Below, piece by piece: positions 9,637 to 18,342 of a stretch of DNA of 34,039 nt (positions within the stretch are counted from its first letter, which is position 1; each line of letters starts with the position of its first letter). This DNA comes from an uncultured Saprospiraceae bacterium (GTDB lineage Bacteria; Bacteroidota; Bacteroidia; Chitinophagales; Saprospiraceae): assembly GCA_937930025.1 (NCBI GenBank), contig CALGJW010000391.1, positions 1 through 34,039 of the forward strand, in the 5' to 3' direction. A program made the translations under genes and the position numbers. A model generated the notes under the pieces. The model saw only the letters and a program-made list of their open reading frames with translations, made no database searches and had not been told where the DNA came from.

Positions 9637-10119
9637 AACAGGGAAATTTCGATGGTAAATATAGGCAGGATTTCAGGATTTGCATGGGAGTTTTGCCCTA
9701 AACAAAGGAATTGCAATCAACTGCTCAATTCTATAGGATTTACAAATGCTATTTCCATTAACCCTTTCAACATTTAACCGTATCTTCACATTACGAAAAA
9801 AAAGAATATTGTCTTTTTTTTAACATTCCTATCAGGAACCGTGCAAGCAAATCGAATTACGACTACAGGAAATTTTATTGGACAAGACAAACCAACAGGC
9901 TATTAGTCAGGTTTAAACGAAATGATTTTTTTCATAATTGTAACCTTATCTGTTGGGTAAACTAGGAAATCGAAGCTAAAATTTTTAGTAGCTGAGATAT
10001 TCACAAGTTTTCCACATCAACCAATAGGTTTACTAACAATCAAATTTTTCAAACCGATTTTGAATCACCAAATTTAAAGCTAGTTTTGAGCTCGGAAAAA
10101 CGACGACCAACGCAACACT

Positions 10120-11631
10120 ATGGCAGATACCAATCAAATCAAAAAGCTTCGGGACGATCCTAGAAACGGATCTACTAATGACCTGACGAACTATGTTTTC
10201 GGAAAGGTTCAACCACAGGCGTTGCCGCTGGAGGAGGCTGTTTTGGGGGCTATCATGCTAGACAAGGACGCACTAGCAGTTGTACTTGATATTCTTCAAC
10301 CCGAATCATTTTATTCTGAGGGGAACCAAAAGATCTTTCGAGTGATGCTCGAGTTATTTGAGAAGACACAGCCAGTCGATCTTTTGACGGTAACTGAATC
10401 CTTGAAAAAGAAAGGAGAACTAGACGTAGTAGGTGGACCTTATTATCTTGTCGATCTAACGAACAAAGTTGCCTCTGCCGCAAACATTGAATATCATGCA
10501 CGTATAATTTCTCAGAAACATATTCAAAGAGAACTGATCTCTGTTTCCACGCGAACCATTAAAGATGCTTACGAAGATACCACTGATGTCTTCGATCTTT
10601 TAGATTCTGCGGAGCAAGGCTTGTTTGATATCACTCAGCAAAATCTTTCCCGTAGTTACGAGAAGATGAGTACGCTAGCAGGACAGGCATTAAAAAGACT
10701 GGAAGAGCTTTCGGAAAAAGATGAAGGGCTGACCGGTGTTCCATCTGGATTTACCGAATTAGATCGATTAACTTCCGGGTGGCAGCAGTCGGATTTGATT
10801 ATCGTGGCAGCTCGTCCAGGTATGGGAAAAACCTCCTTCACCTTGGCAGTGGCTAGAAATGCCGCTATGGATTTCAATAAACCCGTGGCTTTTTTCTCCT
10901 TAGAGATGTCCTCCATACAATTGGCGCAACGTCTGATTTCCATGGAAGCCGAAATTACTGGTTCCAAGTTAAGAGATGGAAAATTAGATGACGACGATTG
11001 GAAGAACGTGCACTCCGCAGTAGAGAAAGTTGGAGAAGCACCCATCTTCATCGATGATACACCAGGTATCAATATTTTCGAATTACGTGCAAAATGCCGT
11101 CGTTTGAAAATGCAACATGATATTCAATTAGTGATGATCGATTACTTACAATTGATGACCGCCGGAGCCACGAACAAGCAAGGAAATCGAGAACAAGAGA
11201 TATCTGCTATTTCAAGAGCATTAAAAGGAATGGCCAAGGAATTAAATATTCCTGTGATTGCACTTTCGCAGTTGTCTCGGGCAGTGGAAATGAGAGGAGG
11301 AGATAAGCGACCAATGCTTTCTGACCTTCGGGAATCTGGAGCGATTGAGCAGGATGCAGATATTGTTTCCTTTATCTATCGTCCGGAGTATTATCAAATA
11401 CTAGAAGACGAAGAAGGAAATTCCATGAAAGGTGTGGGTGAAATTATAGTGGCCAAACACAGGAATGGTGCGACGGACACCGTTAAACTTAGATTTATCG
11501 ATTACTGCGCAAAATTCACCAATCTGGACGATCCCAACTTCAGCGATCTTTCGGACACTACTTACAATAATAACAATCCCAATATCATCACCATGCCTTC
11601 TCGTATCAACGATGAGGATGTTCCATTTTAG
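10120..11631 (+). CDS. dnaB: Replicative DNA helicase DnaB
   Basis: 503 aa; VLGAIMLDKDAL N-domain; AARPGMGKTSFTLAVARNAA Walker A; MIDYLQLM Walker B; SRALKGMAKELNIPVIALSQLSR; RPMLSDLRESGAIEQDAD. Confidence 0.97.
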   Translation: MADTNQIKKLRDDPRNGSTNDLTNYVFGKVQPQALPLEEAVLGAIMLDKDALAVVLDILQPESFYSEGNQKIFRVMLELFEKTQPVDLLTVTESLKKKGELDVVGGPYYLVDLTNKVASAANIEYHARIISQKHIQRELISVSTRTIKDAYEDTTDVFDLLDSAEQGLFDITQQNLSRSYEKMSTLAGQALKRLEELSEKDEGLTGVPSGFTELDRLTSGWQQSDLIIVAARPGMGKTSFTLAVARNAAMDFNKPVAFFSLEMSSIQLAQRLISMEAEITGSKLRDGKLDDDDWKNVHSAVEKVGEAPIFIDDTPGINIFELRAKCRRLKMQHDIQLVMIDYLQLMTAGATNKQGNREQEISAISRALKGMAKELNIPVIALSQLSRAVEMRGGDKRPMLSDLRESGAIEQDADIVSFIYRPEYYQILEDEEGNSMKGVGEIIVAKHRNGATDTVKLRFIDYCAKFTNLDDPNFSDLSDTTYNNNNPNIITMPSRINDEDVPF

Positions 11632-11639
11632 CAATAACT

Positions 11640-12371
11640 ATGTCTGAAGAGCAAGAAGCTGGAATGCGACTAAACAAATATGTCGCGCATTGTGGACTAG
11701 GTTCCAGACGGAAGGCTGCCGATTGGGTGAAGGCTGGAAAAGTAAAAGTAAATGGCGCAGTAGAAATCAATCCAGCGATATTAGTCAAAGAAGGAGATAT
11801 CGTAGAATACGGCGGAAAAGTGATCACTCCTGAGAAAAATTTGGTTTACATATTGATGAATAAGCCCAAGAATACCATCACTACCATGGATGATGAAAAA
11901 GGGCGTACGACAGTGATGGATATATTAAAGGGAAAAATTGAAGAACGCATTTTCCCTGTAGGTCGATTAGATAGAGATACCGTTGGATTATTGATGTTGA
12001 CGAACGATGGTGATTTGGCCAAACGTTTGACTCACCCAAGTCATGAAGTTTCTAAAGTTTACGAGGCTGTTTTGGATAAAGAACTTTCGGAAGCTGATTT
12101 CAATAAAATAAAGGCGGGTCAAGATTTAGAAGATGGTCGAGCAGATGTGGATTGGATCAATTATCCAGACCCTAAGAATAAAAAAATAGCTCGCTTGGAA
12201 ATTCACATTGGTCGCAATAGAATAGTGCGACGCATTTTTAAGGAAGTGGGTTATACCGTTGTCAAGTTAGATCGTATTTATTTCGCGGGCTTGACCAAGA
12301 AGCATTTGGCTCGAGGGCGTTGGCGACATCTGACGAAGGAAGAGGTTGGGAAATTGAAGCATTTTTCGTAA
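11640..12371 (+). CDS. rRNA pseudouridine synthase, RluB/RsuA family
   Basis: 243 aa; S4 domain MRLNKYVAHCGLGSRRKAADWVKAGKVKVNG; catalytic GRLDRDTVGLLMLTNDG; GRNRIVRRIF. Confidence 0.92.
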   Translation: MSEEQEAGMRLNKYVAHCGLGSRRKAADWVKAGKVKVNGAVEINPAILVKEGDIVEYGGKVITPEKNLVYILMNKPKNTITTMDDEKGRTTVMDILKGKIEERIFPVGRLDRDTVGLLMLTNDGDLAKRLTHPSHEVSKVYEAVLDKELSEADFNKIKAGQDLEDGRADVDWINYPDPKNKKIARLEIHIGRNRIVRRIFKEVGYTVVKLDRIYFAGLTKKHLARGRWRHLTKEEVGKLKHFS

Positions 12372-12699
12372 CGCTTACTGGAGTCTTAAAAATGAAGCCT
12401 AGTTCATTATAAACTAGGACTTCTTTCCAGGCGTAAATAATCTAAAAACAGGGTTTTTTAGGGTGTTCAAGGGGTTTGTTAATTTTAAGTTGATTCGTTT
12501 GGATTAAATGTTACCCTTGGTTTTATTTTATTTCTTTGAAAAGCAACTTATTTACGAAATACGATTTACGATTTCGAAAATACGGTGATCGAAAATGCGT
12601 AGATGTTTGAATTTAAAAATCCTAATTCTGACGATTTCACGTGATTGTCTGAATTGGGTTCGTTGGGATTATAGGATTGGGGTTGATTGCGCGGGTTAC

Positions 12700-12757
12700 A
12701 CGAACCCACACCTTGTAGAGACGCAAAGCATTGCGTCTCTACAAGGTGTGGGTTCGT
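12700..12757. repeat. Perfect 27-bp inverted repeat with 4-nt loop (REP-like hairpin)
   Basis: acgaacccacaccttgtagagacgcaa-agca-ttgcgtctctacaaggtgtgggttcgt; arms are exact reverse complements; no T-run follows. Confidence 0.9.
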
Positions 12758-12911
12758 AAATCGTGGGATTCCCCTAGGTCCAATTACCCTATGTTTGTAA
12801 TTTCGAAATTAGGTCGTTGGTATTATTCTACATTGGAAACACGCTATTCGGTATTGCTCCGCAGGAATTGAACTAATTGCTGCGAAGCAAATTGCGGCAA
12901 AGGCAATTGAA

Positions 12912-13559
12912 CTAAACATTCAAATATTTCCTAACCGCCCCCACCCTATTATTCACCTCCAGTTTTTTATAAATCTTATACGTCAATGACTTCACCGTAT
13001 TTTCGGAAATATTGAGCCTTTTGCTGATCTCCTTATTTAGATATCCGACCGCTATTAAGTCCAATACTTCAATCTCTCTCGGCGTCAATTTTTTGATCTT
13101 CAATAATTCTTCCATGGGTTGCTTGAATTTTTCAAGCATTGCATTCATCAACTTTGGACTTAGAATGAATTGCGATTTTTGAATTTGGTCAATAATTTCA
13201 AAAGGTGCTTTTTCAAATTCTGATTTTAAAATCAAAGCGCTGGAACCAAATTTCAAACATTCATACACAACCTTTAAATTCAATTTATCTAGGACCAAGA
13301 AAAATTTTAGCCTTGGAAATTCTTGCAATTGCTTTAGCATTACATCCAGTGCATATTTTTCATCACTAGTTGTTTTTAAATAAAAAAGAATAATCAAATT
13401 GTCCGGATCAAAAGTTGGTTCCGTGAGTGTTAAGCTTAAGTGCGATTTAAGCACCAAATGAATCTTTGTGTGAGGGATAACCTGTGCACAGAGCCAACTA
13501 CAAAATTGCTTATCGTTGGAAACTAACAGAATCTGTTGGCTTGGCTTTTTGGGATTCAC
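12912..13559 (-). CDS. LuxR-type response-regulator-like transcription factor with degenerate receiver-like domain
   Basis: 215 aa; C-terminal KKLTPREIEVLDLIAVGYLNKEISKRLNISENTVKSLTYKIYKKLEV; N-terminal receiver-like fold without an obvious phospho-acceptor Asp. Confidence 0.82.
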   Translation of the reverse strand: MNPKKPSQQILLVSNDKQFCSWLCAQVIPHTKIHLVLKSHLSLTLTEPTFDPDNLIILFYLKTTSDEKYALDVMLKQLQEFPRLKFFLVLDKLNLKVVYECLKFGSSALILKSEFEKAPFEIIDQIQKSQFILSPKLMNAMLEKFKQPMEELLKIKKLTPREIEVLDLIAVGYLNKEISKRLNISENTVKSLTYKIYKKLEVNNRVGAVRKYLNV

Positions 13560-13657
13560 TGGGCTTATTTAAAATATCGAAGCCTGCGACACACGCCTCT
13601 TTAATAGGTTGAAAAATCAAGACAAATCGTTACCTATATTTTGAGAAAAAGTAGTGC

Positions 13658-14347
13658 TTATTTGCAATCGGTTGAAACCTGGGAGATTTCTGCCTTAGAT
13701 TGGAAAGCCTGGGTTAGGGTAAATAAACATTCGTAATTTTTGTATTTACTCTTTAGAAATAATTTCCCCGCCTCTTCATACTTTTCTTGTTGGCCTTGTT
13801 GGCCCTGTTGGAACAAAGCATGGGCTAGCCAAAAATTAGCTTCAGCCGTTTTGAAAAAATCAGGTTGTGTTTCAAGGAATGTGCGAAGGGTTGTTTCACT
13901 TTTTACGAAGTCGTTTAATTCAAAATAATATTTGCCTTGAGAGAATAAATCAAGAGTGCTTACATCCGTAGAGCGAACTTTATCTTCATAGATCGGTCGC
14001 TCATAGAAGGCGTATAGCGCTTCGCTATCTACAGCTGGATTGAAACTTTTTTGTACGATAAAATAGGCAATCACTAAAACAAGTAAAGCTGCTGCCATAT
14101 ATAGCCACTTGCGATTATATCCTCTTGAGACTTTTAGTTTTTGAACTTCATTGCCATACACCTTCTGCTTCACCTGAGCCAATAGCTCTTGTTCCAAGAT
14201 ATCTTCTGAAAGAGTATTAACCGCCTTGTAGTTTTTCACTACATTCATTGCATCAGAGTTTTCTTTTAACAAAGCTTCAAACTTTGCTTTCTCAGACTCG
14301 GACAATTGTCCAGCCATATATTGATCTATGTAGTCTGCTATATTCAT
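13658..14347 (-). CDS. Putative anti-sigma-like single-TM protein with TPR-like C-terminal domain
   Basis: Preferred start MNIADYIDQYMAGQLSESEKAKFE at 14347 (the track ORF starts at 14410); ATGA overlap with the sigma-factor stop; TM segment WLYMAAALLVLVIAYFIV; TPR-like C-terminus. Confidence 0.75.
   Translation of the reverse strand: MNIADYIDQYMAGQLSESEKAKFEALLKENSDAMNVVKNYKAVNTLSEDILEQELLAQVKQKVYGNEVQKLKVSRGYNRKWLYMAAALLVLVIAYFIVQKSFNPAVDSEALYAFYERPIYEDKVRSTDVSTLDLFSQGKYYFELNDFVKSETTLRTFLETQPDFFKTAEANFWLAHALFQQGQQGQQEKYEEAGKLFLKSKYKNYECLFTLTQAFQSKAEISQVSTDCK
13786..13812. repeat. Three tandem 9-bp units (cttgttggc) inside the anti-sigma/TPR-like gene
   Basis: cttgttggc cttgttggc cctgttgga, encoding QQGQQGQ on the minus strand. 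Confidence 0.8.
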
Positions 14348-14961
14348 AGTGACAATAGATTTTTGAGTTGCGGATGTTCTTCCAAATAATTCGAAAGTTC
14401 CTTCATACAATTGTACTTCTTCTTCCGTACCATCCCTTCACTCTTATAATTCAACTGTGTTGCAATTTCAGCCATTTTGAAATTAGATGCCCAAAGCATC
14501 AAAACTTCTTTGCAATTTTTCCCCAACTTACTCAATACCTTATCCAAGTTCTCCGATCGCTCCTCTTCTATTAACCGCAAGTCCACCGAAGGAGTTTCAT
14601 CTTTTAGGTTAAAATCTTCTGGCAGTTCCCTTGGCAATTTATTGCGCTTTCGCAATTCCTGCACCCAAAGGTTTCTAGCAATTCCAGCTAGATAGTTATT
14701 CAAGCTCCCATTAATGGTCAGCTCTTTATTCTTCATGACCGTCTTCAAAAACTGCACAAGCGTAAAGCTCAGGATAGAACGAAAGTCCTCTTCCGATCCA
14801 TTACCCACCCTTAGTATTTTCTTTATGGTATTTTGAAGATGTTGGTCATCATACAACTGTGCAATGATTCTATCGCGGCCGGCAGTACCGGAACGAATGG
14901 AGTTGATCATTTCACTAAGTTGCATCGCTTTGTCTGAGGTTATGTTAGACTTTGAGGTCAA
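14344..14961 (-). CDS. Sigma-70 family (ECF-like) RNA polymerase sigma factor
   Basis: 205 aa; region 2-like LNNYLAGIARNLWVQELRKRNK; region 4-like LSKLGKNCKEVLMLWASNFKMAEIATQLNYKSEGMVRKKKYNCMKEL. Confidence 0.82.
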   Translation of the reverse strand: MTSKSNITSDKAMQLSEMINSIRSGTAGRDRIIAQLYDDQHLQNTIKKILRVGNGSEEDFRSILSFTLVQFLKTVMKNKELTINGSLNNYLAGIARNLWVQELRKRNKLPRELPEDFNLKDETPSVDLRLIEEERSENLDKVLSKLGKNCKEVLMLWASNFKMAEIATQLNYKSEGMVRKKKYNCMKELSNYLEEHPQLKNLLSL

Positions 14962-15086
14962 AGTGTTCCCTTTGGGAGCAAGATAATAAATGATTGGGAA
15001 AAACTTTAGTTTACTGTTATATACAAATCGTTGATGGATAAAGGATTTTGGGGGATAAAAAAAAATGGCTGTTTTTAAATAATGAA

Positions 15087-15175
15087 TTAATTTAAGTAGA
15101 CATTGGGGTTTCCCTCCAGGACGAAGCCTGCCCAGTCTTTTAGGGTGTAGTTGGGGATTGATTTGGAAATTTGGC
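15087..15175 (-). pseudogene. Remnant of a second CHAT gene C-terminus
   Basis: Minus strand encodes SIPNYTLKDWAGFVLEGNPNVYLN*, near-identical to the intact CHAT end SDPNYSLKDWAGFVLEGNPNVFLK*; an in-frame stop precedes it and no upstream ORF remains. Confidence 0.85.
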
Positions 15176-15253
15176 CATCCTAGTTTTGGAAATCGGCAAA
15201 TAACATGTAGCTTAGTTGTTGTAGAATTTGTTTTACCTCAAAAATCAAATCAA

Positions 15254-15622
15254 ATGAAAATTGCATTTACCATTCTTTTATTGTTCGCCTTATTATCGTC
15301 ACCGAGCAAAAGTGAGATTATTGAAAATGTAGTATATCATCAAAAAATTTGTTACAAAAAGCTGGACAAAAATTTAAGTGACAACAAAGACTTTAAATTG
15401 ATCATATCCATTCCGGAAGAAGGCATTTTCAATGCTTCCTATTCCTGTCCGCAATCCACTTATATCAAAGCAAAAAATATTTCTGCACTCCGACCAAACG
15501 GTTCAGAAGTTTTTGCATTAATATGGGGTGATGCTATATTTGATCTTGATATTTGCCATATACATGATGACAAAACTATAGAATGCGGGGAACCGCTAAA
15601 AGTATCCCCTGACTCATTTTAG
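15254..15622 (+). CDS. Small predicted secreted protein of unknown function
   Basis: Preferred start MKIAFTILLLFALLSSPSKS at 15254 (the track ORF starts at 15158, inside the CHAT remnant); C-terminus CHIHDDKTIECGEP; stop overlaps the convergent CHAT stop. Confidence 0.65.
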   Translation: MKIAFTILLLFALLSSPSKSEIIENVVYHQKICYKKLDKNLSDNKDFKLIISIPEEGIFNASYSCPQSTYIKAKNISALRPNGSEVFALIWGDAIFDLDICHIHDDKTIECGEPLKVSPDSF

Positions 15623-18190
15623 AAAGACATTGGGATTTCCTTCTAAAACGAAGCCTGCCCAATCTTTAAGGGAATAGTTGGGATCTGATTCAAATTTTTC
15701 GCGGGTTTGATTGATCGCATCTCCTAAAGAGATTCCCTTATTCCAATTAGTATATAGGTCTACCATGAAATCTTTGGTGGCTGAGTCGTCGACTTTCCAG
15801 AGGGTTTTGATGATGGTTTGGGTGCCGTTTTGCATGAAGGCGCGGGAGATGGAATAGGTTCCTTTGCCGTTTTTATGTACCCCGATGCCAGTGTCACATG
15901 CGGATAGGATCACAACTTTTGGCGCGGCGTTCATGGCTTCGATTTCGTAGGTGTAAAGTTTTTTTGCTTTGCCGTTTTCATCGCGAAGGACGATGTAGTT
16001 ATCAAGTCGGTTGTCTAGATTGGTGGCAGCGTGAGCGGAGATGTGATATAAGTCTGATGCTAGATTATTCTGGAAATTTGTGGTGGTGAAGTTTGGGCCG
16101 GTGAAGTATTGGTTGTTGTTATTGGAGTTTAATATTTGGGATATTTCTTTGGTTTCTTGGAATCCGTAGTTGAGTTCTTGGTGGATGCGTCGGGAGTTGT
16201 CGGCTAATGTAGAGCTGTCGGTGTATGAAAAATTCGTGAATGTTTGTTTATCCAAATTTACTTCATGACGGTCTAGATATTCGATTAGGCTATGTTCTAC
16301 ATTGACTGATTTGAAATCTTTGAAAATATATTCTAAAGGTAGGCTACTAAAGACGCCATCGGGAATGATGACCAAATCTTTTCCGATTTCCAGGGGGATG
16401 TTCTTTCTTATTTCTTTTCTTAATTGTTGAACTACATTTTGAAAAGGAAGGTTTTTATGTATAAGACTATCCAGTTGTTGAGAAAGTTTGATAATTGAAG
16501 TCCCGTCGAATTCGAAGGCATGGAGGCTGTTGTTAGATACTAGATATCCAAAATAAAGATTCCTAAATGACAATAGATTTAATATTTGACCTTTATTACT
16601 AAGAACGTCACTTACTTTCCTTTTATCAATCTTGAATTCATTGAGCTCAAAGACAGGGGCACTGTAATTTTCATACTCCTCGAAAACAGATTCAAATATT
16701 TCCTGATAGATCGGATCTCTAAAATTAGTATTAAAATCAAATTCATTAATTTTTCTTAATAATTCCTTTTTTTTATTCCTTTTTTTATCAACTGTTTGAA
16801 TCTTTCCCAAAGCATAACGAACCAAAACATCACTAGATTTTGAAGATTCAAATATTTCTATCAATTTCTTTAAAATTGAAACTTCTGATACATTCTCAGC
16901 AACAAATAAGGAGTATATCCTTAAAGTGTTTTCCACCAAATAATCAACCTGATGTTCAATGTCGGTTTCATTTATCTCCACCCCAATTTTCCTTTCTCTT
17001 AGTAACATATTCATTAGGGAGTCCTGTGATGCTTCAGGATGAAGCAAATCAAAATAACTGGACATAATAATAGAATTCACATAATCATATTCCTTTATTA
17101 CCGCAATGTCACAAGTTTTATAACTCAATGCTTTTTTATTCCAAAAATTCATCGAGTCCAAAAGATTCATCTCTGCATAAGTCATCGCCAAATAATTTTG
17201 AATTATTTTTTTATGATAATTGCATTCATTGGTCTTAAGAATACTTTCAGCAGCGAGAAAATATTTTAAAGATTGTTTGGTGTTTTTGAAAAACTCCTTT
17301 TCTCCATTTTCTGCGAGCAGACCATATTTTAAAGAAAGGCTAACATTAAATTTTAAAATTCTATCCACATCTAGAGAATTTGATGCCGTCCCTTTGGTTT
17401 GAATAAATTCGGCCACACAAAGGCTTGTTTCTCCCCAATTGTTGTTTTTATAAATTTCAATAGCCTTTAACAAATGCTTATTAATAATTTCTAAAGCTAT
17501 TTGACCTGTTTTTATCAAATCAATAGAACGTTGAAAAATAAGATTAGCCTTAGTTAAAGGAAACAATTTCCGGTCTTCCCTTTTTTCAATTAGGTAAAGA
17601 CCCAGACCTGTTAATGCCATCTGAAGTTCAAAACTATGAGAACCATCTAATTTACCAGAGAGATTTTTCAACCCATTGACAAAAAATTTCAAATCAACAG
17701 GATCTAATGATTTTTGGTACTGCTTTTTAATGAAAGAAAGATGAGCCGTTCTGTTTCTTCCAAGAATACTACTTTCTAACCAAAAGTATTCGAAAGGATA
17801 AGAACTTGAAAGATTAAATATACTGTTCAGTGAATCTAGTTTTACTGAGGCTTTGTTTAAATTTAATTTGTCAATTTCCTTTTTAACTGCGAACAGATCA
17901 CGAAATGGGAATTGTTGTGAATTTAGAAATATTTTTTTATCATTACTAAATAAACTTGCACGCAACCATTGCTCATTAATTGGATCTCCAGAATTAAGTA
18001 CTGAGTCCAACGATTTTTTTGCCTGATCAGTCCTATTTTGTTCTAGCAAAGTTATATAATTTGTGACCTGTTCAGGATAGGATTTCTTGAATTTACCATT
18101 GCAACTATATAATCCGACAAACAGAACAAATCCAATAACAGCTGTATTCGATTCGAAAAGTATCCGAAAGAAGAATTTGAATTCCGTCAA
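15614..18190 (-). CDS. CHAT-domain (caspase-like) protease, predicted lipoprotein
   Basis: 858 aa; C-terminal CHAT signatures DLYHISAHAATN (His) and VVILSACDTGIGVHKNGKGTYSISRAFMQNG (Cys); N-terminal hydrophobic stretch ending in lipobox-like GLYSC; helical, TPR-like middle. Confidence 0.88.
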   Translation of the reverse strand: MTEFKFFFRILFESNTAVIGFVLFVGLYSCNGKFKKSYPEQVTNYITLLEQNRTDQAKKSLDSVLNSGDPINEQWLRASLFSNDKKIFLNSQQFPFRDLFAVKKEIDKLNLNKASVKLDSLNSIFNLSSSYPFEYFWLESSILGRNRTAHLSFIKKQYQKSLDPVDLKFFVNGLKNLSGKLDGSHSFELQMALTGLGLYLIEKREDRKLFPLTKANLIFQRSIDLIKTGQIALEIINKHLLKAIEIYKNNNWGETSLCVAEFIQTKGTASNSLDVDRILKFNVSLSLKYGLLAENGEKEFFKNTKQSLKYFLAAESILKTNECNYHKKIIQNYLAMTYAEMNLLDSMNFWNKKALSYKTCDIAVIKEYDYVNSIIMSSYFDLLHPEASQDSLMNMLLRERKIGVEINETDIEHQVDYLVENTLRIYSLFVAENVSEVSILKKLIEIFESSKSSDVLVRYALGKIQTVDKKRNKKKELLRKINEFDFNTNFRDPIYQEIFESVFEEYENYSAPVFELNEFKIDKRKVSDVLSNKGQILNLLSFRNLYFGYLVSNNSLHAFEFDGTSIIKLSQQLDSLIHKNLPFQNVVQQLRKEIRKNIPLEIGKDLVIIPDGVFSSLPLEYIFKDFKSVNVEHSLIEYLDRHEVNLDKQTFTNFSYTDSSTLADNSRRIHQELNYGFQETKEISQILNSNNNNQYFTGPNFTTTNFQNNLASDLYHISAHAATNLDNRLDNYIVLRDENGKAKKLYTYEIEAMNAAPKVVILSACDTGIGVHKNGKGTYSISRAFMQNGTQTIIKTLWKVDDSATKDFMVDLYTNWNKGISLGDAINQTREKFESDPNYSLKDWAGFVLEGNPNVFLK

Positions 18191-18342
18191 ATATGTAGGT
18201 TATTTACAATTCCAAACATTAAAAATACCATAAATAAAGTAATCTATAATTCATTTTCCCTGAAAATATTTCAAATAAATTAAAATGCGGGTAACACTTT
18301 AGTTTATATAACCAACTTAATTATCGAACAAACAAAATCAAA

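Noticed and set aside
10656-11072. 138-aa minus-strand ORF antisense to dnaB (and similar antisense ORFs at 10253-10501, 29453-29800, 30290-30619, 30630-31037)
   Set aside because: Shadow ORFs opposite strongly recognised coding genes; no signal peptide or motif support.
12540-12610. Repeating cgaaatacgatttacgatttcgaaaatacg words
   Set aside because: Short imperfect AT-rich similarity; arms too short to call a CRISPR or structured element. No CRISPR array seen in the window.
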